Source: Fragum whitleyi
Taxonomy: Eukaryota > Mollusca > Bivalvia > Cardiida > Cardiidae
Direction: 5' to 3'
Assembly: GCA_948146395.1 (NCBI GenBank)
Contig: OX411543.1
Span: 68,955,474 to 69,019,473, forward strand
Length of the DNA stretch: 64,000 nucleotides
Below, piece after piece: positions 32,420 through 43,405 of the stretch. Both the position numbers and the translations under genes were made by a program. The notes beneath the pieces were generated by a model. The model saw nothing but the letters and a program-made list of their open reading frames with translations. It was not told the origin of the DNA and ran no database searches. Position 1 is the first letter of the stretch, and each line of letters begins with the position of its first letter.

Positions 32420-33320
32420 CTGAAAACCAAAAAAACGCGTGTAACAGATTGACACTAAACTGGCGTAAGTGTAAAACCATTATAGTGGTAACTACAACAG
32501 CTTTCTGTTAATTCTACATGACAGACGTATTTGAAGTTCACTCTTACTTTGATAAATTGACTGGTTATCTTAAAAACCACATAAAAATGGAGTTATATTG
32601 TCGTCAAATTCCTTGGTAGCTCAAACTACACAAAATTACGTGCTGAGTTCAAGAGCTTATAGTCGTGATTATTAGTTTGTAATTGCAAACCTGTGTCACC
32701 CTGTCTTGGTGGGGAGTATTCGCTCGTGTGAATCCTATGCTCTTTTTTTGAGGAGAATTATTTAAGATAATGTCAGCTGTAGTATCACAATATATAAATA
32801 AGCGTATGAATAGATTAAAAGTTTCATACATTCATGTAAATATTTTTCATATCTTATGATTATATATCTTGCAGCAAAAATGTAAGGATTTCCCGATAAT
32901 CATACCAAATATGGATTGGTAGGATTTGAGCAAAATATTAAATCACATAATACTTTGTCAGAAATTAAGTATTTTTAATGCATTTATAGGTATGAAGGAA
33001 ACATTCGCTATAGAATATTGACAAATACACTCAGACAGTATCATTTAATCATGAAAGTATTTCTCTCTACAAAGCAAGAGTTATTCCATAGAGTAATATT
33101 ATGGATTGTCTAAGTTTTTATTTAATGGGACGATTGCGTGAAATAGATTACATCATAGGCAGTCTCATAGGGGAATTTAGGCAAATTAGGGGGAAAAAGG
33201 AAAACATTGATACGGGAAAATCAATTTGTATGTTTAATCAGATAACATTTAAATGGTAACCCTTTTCTAAAGACGCTAAACTATTTCCTCCCTTCCTTGG
33301 TTCCGCTTAGTTCAAGTCAT
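32420..33320. other. Unassigned stretch
   Basis: No gene or repeat recognised. Confidence 0.5.
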
Positions 33321-33324
33321 ACTC

Positions 33325-33432
33325 AATAATCAACTGGTCATGTCTGATATGAAAAATATTTCACAAGAATGCCTTAATAGACGAGTCTGAAATTGAAACA
33401 TTTTTCATATCAGACAAAACCAGTTGATTATT
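33325..33432. repeat. Hairpin with ~39 bp arms
   Basis: Left arm 'aataatcaactggtcatgtc' and onward (33325-33363) pairs with 33394-33432, which ends 'ccagttgattatt'. There are a few mismatches (CATG against AAAA), and the loop is about 30 bases. No second copy seen. Probably a small foldback MITE. Confidence 0.7.
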
Positions 33433-33439
33433 CTATTTA

Positions 33440-34828
33440 TTCTATCTATCTATTCTCTACAACTCTTTTTATTCCTGAAATGATATATTTTGTCAATTTC
33501 TATCGTCTTCGGCCCTTACGAATTTTGCTTATCCATATAAAGATAGTTTTCTTTTTTTAATAAATTCTAGTCGCCATCTTGGGCTACGCTTTAAAAATTC
33601 GAAGGAACATAAAGATGCTTTGAAGGGAAAAATCCATTCTTTATGCGTTAAACAGTTTTAAGACGAGGAACAAACAAAAATTAGGCGAATCTGTTTCTAT
33701 ATAAATTTTGGGACGGTAACTTTGTCAACGATGTTACATTGGTTCACCGGGATTCTTTTGAAATTGACTGGGTACCGAGATGGGCATAGTAGAAGAATTG
33801 TGCGGTGAGTGATCATTCAATCCCTTGAGATGAGCATTTAAAATCAACGTAGGCTTTTGCTAGATTGGGTGTTTGTCGCTAAAACTGCAATGTCATCGGA
33901 TCTCGAGCCTTCGAAAAACTAACTTATGTCACAGAAGACGGAAAAAGTCGGATTTGGATAGCTATTGTTTTAGAACCATTTCAGGATGTTCACACGTTCA
34001 TATAATTGTTTATGATTGTTTGGTTTAGTGTCTGTTTTCTTAGTTCGTGTTGATTATCATTTTTCTGTTAATCTGTGATTAAGAAGCTTCAGTAGCCTAT
34101 CCAGAGAGAGGGTCTAAAAGAACAGCCCTTCTGTAGCCGAATATTTTCTTTTTCGCTTGGATATGTAATCAAAATTGCATAATTACTAAAAGGAAAAAAA
34201 CCTCCAAATGTGTAGGTTTGATCCCCTTTACATTATCCTGAACCTGTGATTGGTCTTCAATGTGTTATCTTAGGAGTCTGAGCAAGGGCCAAACTGCTTG
34301 AAAAAATAAGAAATTTCTCCAATGAAATTGTAAAATGTTATGGTCACAAGTGACGATATCATAATTAATTACATTGAAAATCACAAGATTTCACTTGGAG
34401 GAATGTAATAAAACAAAGTTATCAATTATGTATTGCTATTCAAATATTCGCTTAGGTAACAAATGTTGTTACGTCTAGAATATTTACCGACCAGTAAAAG
34501 CCGATGCTCGTGTAATTCGGTGAAATTGTCTTAACGAATATAACCTTTGTTGGAATAACTCCATCAAATGTTTATTCATTGTTTAGACACAAGTTTAGTT
34601 TTTGCAATAAGGCGGTAGTAACTGAGTTAACAGCCGTTTATTTCTTAAATAGGGTAAACATGTCTTTGCAGTTTCATATAAAAAAAAAAAACAAACTTAT
34701 AAATGGCCATGTTCATACTCACTCGATATAGATTATACCATTAAGAAATAAAGAGAATTCATGGAGGTATGCAAATAAAACCGTATTAATCAAACCGTAT
34801 GTATAGTCGAAATGTATTTATTGTATTG
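33440..34828. other. Unassigned stretch
   Basis: No supported gene or repeat. Confidence 0.5.
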
Positions 34829-34829
34829 T

Positions 34830-34918
34830 ATGAGATACGACAGGAAACCATGGGCAGGTGCTCCAGCCTCCGCGATATAACTGCAATAATGTGAAAAGTG
34901 GCGTAAAACACCAGGAAA
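34830..34918 (+). mobile_element. SINE 3' end fragment
   Basis: 'aggtgctccagcctccgcga' and 'tataactgcaataatgtgaa' plus 'gtggcgtaaaac' match the 3' tail of the SINE at 19642-19907. The 5' portion is missing. It directly abuts the tandem-unit element that starts at about 34919. Confidence 0.7.
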
Positions 34919-35393
34919 ACAAGAGCCATGTCAGACATGACCATCCCCCGCCGTGAAAGCTTGATAGTAAACTGAAGCCTTATAGATTAAGGATTCTATT
35001 GTACTTAAAGAAATTAAGCCCATACAAAATCTAAGTCTTAAAAATAACAAAGGGCAATTACTCCAAAACTATGCAAGCAAGAGTTGTAGTTTTTACGCAT
35101 AAAGTTTCAGGTCGATAGCTTTTATTCTTTAGGAGATATGCTCCGGACAAAATCCAAGTCTTAAAAATAACAAAGGGCAATAACTCCAAAATTATGCAAG
35201 CAAGACTTGTAGTTCTTGTGCACTGCACTTCTCCTCCATGAGATCTATCCACCCATAAAGTTTCAAGTTGATAGCTATTATACTTTAGGAGATATTCTCC
35301 GGACAAGTTTAGTGACGGAACCTCGGAATGACGGAATGACGGACGGAGACCATTACTATATCCCCTCGCCGAAAACGGCGGGGGATAACAAAA
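34919..35393. mobile_element. Tandem-unit repeat element, family T2
   Basis: Left end 'acaagagccatgtcagacat' plus 'accatcccccgccg'; right end 'cattactatatcccctcgcc' plus 'gaaaacggcgggggataac', so CCCCCGCCG is mirrored by CGGCGGGGG. The interior has two units: 'aaaaataacaaagggcaatt' with 'tatgcaagcaaga' occurs near 35040 and again near 35163. 'gtttcaggtcgatagctttt' with 'aggagatatgctccggac' occurs near 35104 and 35261. 'ggaatgacggaatgacggac' precedes the right end. Overlapping open frames (115 and 78 codons) lie inside it. From memory this class is abundant in oysters and mussels. Confidence 0.75.
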
Positions 35394-35459
35394 ACAAACA
35401 CACATACGTGGTCGATCCGAAGCTGCATGCTTTTGAACGGGTATACAATTAGGTGTCTA

Positions 35460-37330
35460 GGAATTTGCGGTAGCAAAGATAATACTGGTTTGAATCCGCT
35501 TTATCCATATACTGCTTAACCTACTACTGCTCCTCTTTTGTATTGTTTAATTACTTCAAATCCATCTTCTTTAAAGTGCTGTGGAAGCAAAGTATTTGTG
35601 GTAAGCTGGTAGAGTCTGCAGAGTGTTTAGCTTTTTCCGGAAGTGAAGCAATTTGTGGCAGCAATTGTGTACGCTCGAAAAAGTAGTGTTTGTATCATTT
35701 AAATGTAGCATGTGTAAAACGTGTCAGCAAGTAGTACATTTCAAGTGAGAAAAACAGTAACACTCGCATTTATTCTAAATTCCATAAAAATAGGACAGAC
35801 ATAAAACGCCCCACGATTTCATATCCGGGGCGGAAGTCCTATAGAAATACGCCTTTTAAGAGATGGATAATTGTGATTGAACGTGTGCATGGATGCGCTT
35901 ATTCATTGTGACAAACAACAAGGCTTTCAAATAATGGGTCAAAATACTTAAATAAAATCTGTAGAGAGAGGCGATATTTTATAACTTTTTCATTGTCCTT
36001 TCTAACACTTCGAAAAGAATTAACATTCAATTATTTAGAGTCATCGAAGTTGTCATGTCAAGCTGATTCAAATGGTTGAAAAATAACTCTATAAATAATC
36101 AAAACTTTTATATCTATACATTAGTTTGACCTATGTTCTATGAGAAATAATGATACCTTTGTATTTCTTGTTGAAGGCTATACAAACAAACATTTTTTTA
36201 CATTTGGAATTTTCGCATACAAATGCATTTTAAGGCAGATATTACATGGGATTTTGTAACAATTTCAATATGATATCACCATTCCTTTGATAAATTCATG
36301 CTTCAAGAAGCAAACCTGTAATTCTCAAAACGAGTAAAATCATACAATATCTCGAACACTTCGCGAACACTTTTCCATAAACACAGGGCTGACCATTTCA
36401 ATTGTATTTATTCTTGTTTGGTCAAGGTAATTCAAAGATCTTAAACTAAATACAACCACAAATTGACTCTACATACATATGCTTGTGCACCTAAAGGTCA
36501 TGATTTGTTTTTTTCTTTTAAAATAATGATAATCGTGGTCATACGCCGGTCGAATTCGATCACATTATAGTCTAGTAACCGAACACCTTTTTTCGATAGC
36601 GAGTGAGACAGGCTCTTTGATTTATGAGCTTGTGGCACGCGAATTTCGATGATATGTTTTATTGGAGGGAGGTCTAATTAAACTCCATCAAAAACGAACA
36701 TTCTCTGTTTTGTGTGCATTCTAGAGAACCAACAAATCGATCACACTTTAATATTTGTTTATGTATACATAAATTGATGTATCATTGACGAAACCTTTTT
36801 TTATGGAATTTCTTATTTTCAACAACTTTTTGCGAAGGAAAATTATCAGAAGGAAGATATAATACAAGTTGAATTGTCAACCATTTTTGTTGTTGTTTTT
36901 TTTAGATATGAGCAGGTAGATGGACGACGGAATATCACACTAATTATACAAAGACGTTTAATTACCGAAACTGAAAAAAGAATATTCTGATGCAAACAAA
37001 AAACAAACACAACAATCTAAGAGATCTGTAAATGAACCAATACACGATAATTATTTGTGGCAATAAATTGAATAAATATGTTGATCAGATTTTAATATCG
37101 TCCAAACACGATCGATAATATTGTCTAACCCCTGAATTATCAATACTAACGATCTGTTGTGTTTGATATTGAATATGTATTGTATTGTAAGAGCCGATTT
37201 TGGCAGTCACCATCAAACAATGTTGCACCTTCTTTCGCTGCATATGTTAAATGCTGCAGTGGCCGAACGTTCTCAAAACATGTATCTTTAAAGCAATAGC
37301 ACCGATATATCCATACAGTTAAAGTAATTA
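35460..37330. other. Unassigned stretch
   Basis: No supported gene or repeat. Confidence 0.5.
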
Positions 37331-37338
37331 AGCCTTTT

Positions 37339-37505
37339 TACAGTTATAACATCGAGAAATTGAATGATTTCGGAATGGTATTGAATGAGGGAGAGGAGTA
37401 AGTAATGAATGAAATTAAGGGGAGGCAATGCATTATCGATTTCGTCCTATTGGACGAAATCAGCGTTAATTTATTACCTCCTTTAAACGGGAGGTCCATC
37501 GTAGC
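37339..37505 (+). mobile_element. CATCG-type MITE, copy F, left half
   Basis: Starts 'tacagttataacatcgagaa', then 'tgatttcggaatggtattga', 'ggggaggcaatgcattatcg', a perfect 9 bp stem ATTTCGTCC / GGACGAAAT with loop TATT (37439-37460), and 'tattacctcctttaaacggg'. The right half resumes at about 38270; the two halves are separated by the tandem-unit element T3. Confidence 0.7.
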
Positions 37506-38268
37506 CCTAAGTCGCTCTCCTATATAAACTGTCTAAAATTGTTTAATGTAGACTTAGAAAAAAGGATGATGAATGGTCACTAAGATAAACAATGCGGTTA
37601 TTTCTATATAGCTAGACAATCCTTTTGGAAAACTTTCAGGTTGATTAAGCAAAATATGTTGCCTCAAGAGAGCAAACGATTTTTTTTCTAAACTTTTAAA
37701 CCTTTACCTTGTTTTTGACCCCAGCAGACCAAATTTCAAGCTCATTTCAGATTTTAACAAGACAACCGTTCTGACCAAATTTCAGGTTGATCGGACAAAA
37801 AAACTTTTGCCTCTTGAGTGCATACAAAGATTTTTTTATTCTTTTTTAAGGCACCGTTACCTATTTTTTTTACCCAAGTTAACCAAATTTTTATATTTTC
37901 CAAAATTTCATTAAACTAATCATTCTGACAAAATTTCAGTTTTATTTGGTACAAAATGTGGCATCAGGAGTGCATACAAGATTTTCTTATGATTTGACCC
38001 CGTGACCGAGCTTTCGACCCAATTTCGAATTTTCATCAAGACAATCATTCTCGCCTTATTTCAGGTTGATTCGTAAATGGTGTGGCATCTAGATTGCATA
38101 CACGGTTTCTTAGATTTGTCCCTTTTACCCCAGTTGACCCAATTTCCAAGTTGTCCCAGACTTCATCAAGACAGACATTCTGACCAAATTTCAGGTTGAT
38201 CGGACAAAAAGTGGCCTTTAGAGTGCATACAAGGTGTACTAAGATTTGACCCCGAGACCTAGTTTTTT
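37506..38268. mobile_element. Tandem-unit repeat element, family T3, inserted in a MITE
   Basis: Five diverged units. The landmark 'aaatttcaggttgatcgga' or its variant lies at about 37633, 37779, 37933, 38058 and 38188, giving intervals of roughly 146, 154, 125 and 130 bases. Each unit also carries 'ttcatcaagacaatcattct', 'gagtgcatacaagattttct' and 'tttgaccccgtgaccgag'. It encodes no protein; a 108-codon minus frame runs through it. The boundaries are approximate and inferred from the interrupted MITE. Confidence 0.65.
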
Positions 38269-38269
38269 G

Positions 38270-38436
38270 AATGAAATGTTGCTTGTTATTAAATATTTCG
38301 AATTGTTTTTCAGCAAATTCGGAACGTGTTTGATTGGTTTCAGTGAGTGATTGGAGTGAATGAATGGACACTGAGTGAGTGATATTGAATAACTTTGATC
38401 GGTATGAATGTCATTTTTACGATGTTTATTATTGTA
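38270..38436 (+). mobile_element. CATCG-type MITE, copy F, right half
   Basis: 'attcggaacgtgtttgattg' then 'gtgagtgattggagtgaatg' and 'ctgagtgagtgatattgaat' match the right subterminal block of copy K. It ends 'catttttacgatgtttatta' plus 'ttgta', the mirrored terminus. Confidence 0.7.
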
Positions 38437-38439
38437 AAT

Positions 38440-39059
38440 AAAGCACGATGTAAGTGAATCAAAACTTCGCAATCACAATAGAGAAGAGATAATGCTACGA
38501 CATGTTTGCCACCCAACGGTAATAATGTTAATATTTTCGTTTGTTGACTTGCTTACATGGTAAAGGTATGGGCTTACTTGACTTAAATTAGCTGATTTTA
38601 GGAATCATGAATTATTATTTTCCCTTTAATATATTCCTTTTGCAAATTTTAGCTGACATCTGCCGAATCCTAGCATCTTTCTTAATATATATATATGGTG
38701 CGTTAGACGCCCATTCAGTTGAATACTCACATTAACATTATAAAATGAAGGAAGTTAATTCAATACATAAACTGTATGCATCTTAATTTTGTAGATATAA
38801 TTTCGCCCTTCCTGTACAATAAATATGATACAAGATTTGAGAAAAAGATAGGCCTTTTACGATAAGATGTAATTAGATTGCTATTTTGATATCATAAACC
38901 ACTGTAGTTCGCGTGTTAGGCGAGTGTAAATATTCTTCTCTTCTTTATATTAGGGAAAATTGAAATACGTTTGCGTTATTTTGATACCAAACTAGATCTA
39001 AATAACATAATAGATTTAGATGATAGATGATGATTAGCATTTAAGAATTTGATCAATAG
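38440..39059. other. Unassigned stretch
   Basis: No supported gene; a short TA repeat ('atatatatat') near 38684. Confidence 0.5.
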
Positions 39060-39081
39060 TTCAACCTGCCAAATAAAACCT

Positions 39082-39170
39082 GTAGGCGTTAGGCGTTGAG
39101 GGCGTTAACATTTGCAGAGACGCGAAAAATGGTTTAACGCCCGAGTGCGAAGCATATATTAACGCCTGAA
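39082..39170. repeat. GGCGTT/AACGCC cluster
   Basis: 'taggcgttaggcgttgaggg' plus 'cgttaac' is followed by 'tttaacgcc' and 'ttaacgcctg', so three GGCGTT and two AACGCC occur within 90 bases and can pair in more than one way. Possibly a decayed TIR pair. Nothing coding. Confidence 0.4.
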
Positions 39171-39886
39171 AAAACGTGAATGGATGCTATTATTGCATAA
39201 AAGGAAAGGCTAGAGTATTTATTCAGCAGAGATTGCGAAATGATACATAGAAACGCTTCAAAACGATCCACAAACCTACAAAAACGCCAGCTAATTAGCG
39301 TCATGGATATCATCGTCACTTTTGTTTCTACCGCCATTGCTTGGTAAATTCATGACGTCACAAAAATTAACGCGGGAATTAGATCAACATCTTTTGTTAC
39401 GCTTTAGATTAACGTTTACAATGAATTCAAAGATCAATAGAAATCAACAGAAAGTCTATGTATCTTGTCCATGGTTGCTTGTCTTACTCATGGACCCAAC
39501 AAATAATACAGATTGTATCACGACATATCTTTCACGTACTCGAAAAAGGACAATTTCGTCGAGAAAGGAAAGAAAATTTCGAGATTTTATGACATATGAG
39601 GTCGTGTGCAGACAACATTCGTGCTGAATTCGGTAACACATTAGACTGTGAATCTTGGTGTTAAGAGATCGATACCAGCGCGCGCATTATTTTTTACTTT
39701 ATCTTACAAGTTCACAGGTGTCTCGTCAATCGTTAAATGATATGAAAAGTTGACTGAGTAGCCGGAGAATTTTAAACGAGTCTGTACGTGACTTTTCCAA
39801 CAATTTAAATCGTGCGTGAGGCACTCTTACTGTCATATTACCTGATGGTGTACAAGTACTTTGTGACCTGATCTATCTACTAAACG

Positions 39887-39946
39887 CATAGTGAAGACTC
39901 TGGTCAGACTGTGCAGATGCACAGGTTGGTCAGAGTCTTTGCTATG
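39887..39946. repeat. Hairpin with 28 bp imperfect arms
   Basis: 'catagtgaagactctggtca' plus 'gactgtgc', loop AGAT, then 'gcacaggttggtcagagtct' plus 'ttgctatg'. About 23 of 28 positions pair. No second copy seen in the window. Confidence 0.7.
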
Positions 39947-40529
39947 TACTTATATGAAGTTGTTGGAAATCTCACGCACTGGCTCAAATGTCTTTCTCCA
40001 AAATTACTGAACTTTAAGTGAAATAATTTCTAGACTGATATTTTGTACAATATTTCTCCTATCGCGGCATCAAAATAAAATGAACGCTATAAAAAGAAAT
40101 TGAATCTAAATAGAAGTTTGGACAACATATAATTAGATTTCTCACTATCTAAATATAAGCCATCACAAATGGCGTGCAATGCTGTTATAAATATTGACAG
40201 TGTTCAGACATCTTTCTCCATAACGTTATTCGGTCGTACAAAACAAATGCAAACTTATCCAAAAAAAAATAAACTCGTCTATCCGCTGTCCAGGTGCAGT
40301 CAACAACATCGTGAAATCAACAAGATTGTTTTAGGATGCTTTCGGAATGAAATTGAACGAGTGGGAGGAGCAAACTTTAAATAAAATAAAAGGGTGTGTG
40401 CGCGCGCCAATTTCTTCCGATGTGGACGAACGTAGCAATAATTTATCACCTTCCTGTAAGATATTCTACGAACCTTTCTAAAATTTTATCTTCAGAATCC
40501 AATCAGAAACTTCGAAGTAAATACAAGCT

Positions 40530-40710
40530 TATAATTTTGGAAACGTTTGGATCGATTTAGACGAAAGGTTGATCATTTTGAAAGTTTTCGAAACGTTTTT
40601 GAACAATATGGGAGCGTTTTTGAATGATTTGAGTGTGTGAATAGATCTCTGAGTGATTTAGAATGGTTTTGATCAGAATAAATGTCAATTTCCCGATGGT
40701 ACTAACTGTA
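40530..40710 (+). mobile_element. CATCG-type MITE, copy H, right part
   Basis: 'tttttgaatgatttgagtgt' then 'agtgatttagaatggttttg', 'atcagaataaatgtcaattt' and the end 'cccgatggtactaactgta' at 40710 match the right end of copy K. The left half is not recognised. Its terminal TA is directly followed by the TA flanking the Tc1/mariner-like element. Confidence 0.6.
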
Positions 40711-40712
40711 TA

Positions 40713-43403
40713 CGAGGGTTGTCCCAGAAATTCGTGAACTTTTTGGATTATTCAAAACTCCAGCGTCCGATTAAAGTAAAACTCTTTAATTGACATCACA
40801 CGATAATTTGCAACAAATGAACTTTTATGCAAATAAAACGATTTGTGTGCAGGAATTGTGTCTATGAGATGCGTAGCTAAGGGAGAAGGGAGGTACCGAC
40901 CAATCATATTCTAGCTATAATGCATCTACCTGTTAGTTTGCGATATGCGTCCGGGACAAAATAATCTATTGTTTTGATGCTTTTGTCGGATTTGATTTAA
41001 AAACGATGTTATTACCACCTCCACCCTTCCTCCTCCCTAATTGCCTTTAAATTAAATAATAATTTTACTCTTTCCTAACATATTATCTTTTTTATTTATG
41101 TTTAGTTATTGCTTGATGTGGAATTTAAGCCAGATAGAGTGTAATTACTAATTTCTTGATTGCAATTTATATTATATTATTATTTCAGTCAAAGCATGTC
41201 GACATTACACAAATTCACTTTATCTTTTAGAAGAATCTTTGTAAAATTTTTACTATGCCTAAATTCTTGGTAAAAACTCCACATCTGAGTGCATTCTTTT
41301 AACGTAAAAATGTGATCAGCATGTTTGAGAGATTCCGTAGCTCGATATTTCGAGGTATGGTTGAGCCTAGCTTCGGAAGCACGCTTCCTCCTATTCAAAA
41401 AAGAAAGGGGGTTTTGCGTGGGCTGCTCCCATTCCAGTGAGAAATATTCAATCGAATCCGGTCGTGCAATATTTTTACGTACATATTGCTCGGGTTGTCC
41501 GATGTATATACTATGTAAAAAGATTGCATTTCACCCTCTATTATATGCCATTCGCGAGTAATTGGGGGTGTTTTATGTCATTATTACTACGGATTCGATT
41601 GAGACATGCGCAGTAGCAGAATTCCTGCTCAGACACGGGTAAAATCGTGTCGCAGCAAAATATTTCCCCCTAAGTATGTATTCCGGAATACCTAGGTATA
41701 TGCGGAATTTCATGCCCAGATATGGGATAAACTCCATACCACAGTGAATTATTTTGACCTAAGTACATTTGAATTTTCCCACATTTGATCTTAGTATGTA
41801 AACGTGTATGTATTTTCCGGCAGGCGGAATTTCATGCCCAGATATGGGATAAACTCCATACCACAGTGAATTATTTTGACCTAAGTACATTTGAATTTTC
41901 CCACATTTGATCTTAGTATGTAAACGTGTATGTATTTTCCGGCATTTCATTAAAATGCCCTATGTTCAATTCAAACTGTATCTTTCTTGTCATTTATCCC
42001 ATACCGAGTGCTTTGAGAGAGATTGCAAGTTACTTTTGGTGACTATCGCAATTCAGTAACACAAATTGATAAAGGTTTTACGGTTTTATTATGTTCATGT
42101 TCAAAAGTACAGCTATAAAAGACACGCTCGGTAGGGGTGGTCGGCGCACTCCAAATTGATTACTTACAAATCTTATATTGTAGATATTTGATAGTCATTT
42201 ATTTCGATATTCACGAGGAGTTTGATATAAGACTAACATAGTTGAGCGCAGTAAGCTTCGGGGTTTACGCATGTGTATTTTCATACAAATGACATAATCT
42301 AATGCGTAGTTATGAAGTTTTGTTATGTCCGAGTGCAAGTCAAACGGCGTGAAAATTGCGACGTTAACGCGACGCTCGGCGCACAAAATCGTTCATAATA
42401 TGGTCTGGATCGCTAAATAAGACCTGTACAAACCATATTATAATTCAAAATGAGGAAAGACAATAACTGGGTATTGCACGCACTCAATTATAACGGATAA
42501 AAGAGGTATTAAAGTGAAACTGATTTTGGACATTAGGGGAAAAAGGTCGAGAAACAATGCGAGCAGCGTCAAAAAAGGATTACAAGATGTTTCGACCGAC
42601 GTCAATCAGAACGTCTGATTGGATATACAGAAACTAAGAATAAGTAAATAAGCAGTGTATAGTTTCATATGCCACGATCATAAGTCGCATCAGTAAATGA
42701 TAGGTATCGAGGCCTCAAAGACATATTCAAGCACTTTCAGCATCATGAGAAATTTGGAAGCGGATCCCACGAAATCTCAGATTTCTATGGTGGGTCTATC
42801 TCGATGAGTTAACGCAGTAGTAGTGTCATTGTAAGGTATTCAAAACAAACCCAAATTATCATTTCCTGTAAGTTCAATACAGTAAAAATTCCTTTTACGA
42901 AATGTCTAAAAATATGACGAAAGGTTATGAAACAATATAACATTTACTTAACCCATCCCTTCTCTGTTTAAAAGAAAAATACGATGTTGCATACCTACGC
43001 AAAAAAATAAAAGAAAATAAAAACAATGAGAAAATGGTTTTTAAATCAAATATTTTATTGAATGCATAACAAAGGTCTATATCAACAATGTTTTTAGATG
43101 TTTTGAAGGTTCTTTCTTCGTTACAAGTCCATAGAATCGGTAAGAACGCTACTTTGATAAGACGTGATTCACTTTTGAAACGACGTTTCATGTATTATAA
43201 AACAACGTTGATAGCGTGCGCCGACACACATTTACTAGTGTTACATCATAAATCATATCTTCGCAAGTATTGTACATAGCCCTGTGTAATTACACAAAAA
43301 TAAATAAAAATGATTAATCCACATTACTTGTAACTTTCAGTTTCATCAGACGTTTTATATAAAAGTTAACGCAAAAGTTCGCGAATTCCTGGGACAACCC
43401 TCG
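40713..43403. mobile_element. 2.7 kb Tc1/mariner-like TIR element
   Basis: The left end CGAGGGTTGTCCCAGAAATT (40713 on) and the reverse complement of the right end, CGAGGGTTGTCCCAGGAATT, match at about 30 of 32 positions and continue to AACTTTT. TA lies on both sides (40711-40712 and 43404-43405), the duplication expected for the Tc1/mariner superfamily. ACGAGGG-type ends are known in mariner-like elements. Its length is about twice that of a typical mariner, and I can read no DDD/DDE transposase in it; frames are 88 codons or less. It may be a non-autonomous derivative holding captured DNA. A perfect 121 bp duplication lies inside. Confidence 0.7.
41702..41944. repeat. Perfect 121 bp tandem duplication
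   Basis: The segment beginning 'gcggaatttcatgcccagat' (41702-41822) is repeated at 41824-41944, a period of 122, with no difference that I can see. The lack of divergence points to a recent event or an assembly duplication. It lies within the TIR element and contains no recognised gene. Confidence 0.9.
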
Positions 43404-43405
43404 TA

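Noticed and set aside
35058..35405. 115-codon minus-strand frame
   Set aside because: It lies inside the two-unit T2 repeat; its internal repetition mirrors the DNA units.
38045..38371. 108-codon minus-strand frame
   Set aside because: It spans the T3 units and the right half of MITE copy F, so it crosses an insertion boundary.
42925..43191. Possible transposase remnant inside the 2.7 kb TIR element
   Set aside because: I looked for mariner or Tc1 catalytic motifs in the 88-codon minus frame and its surroundings and could read none.
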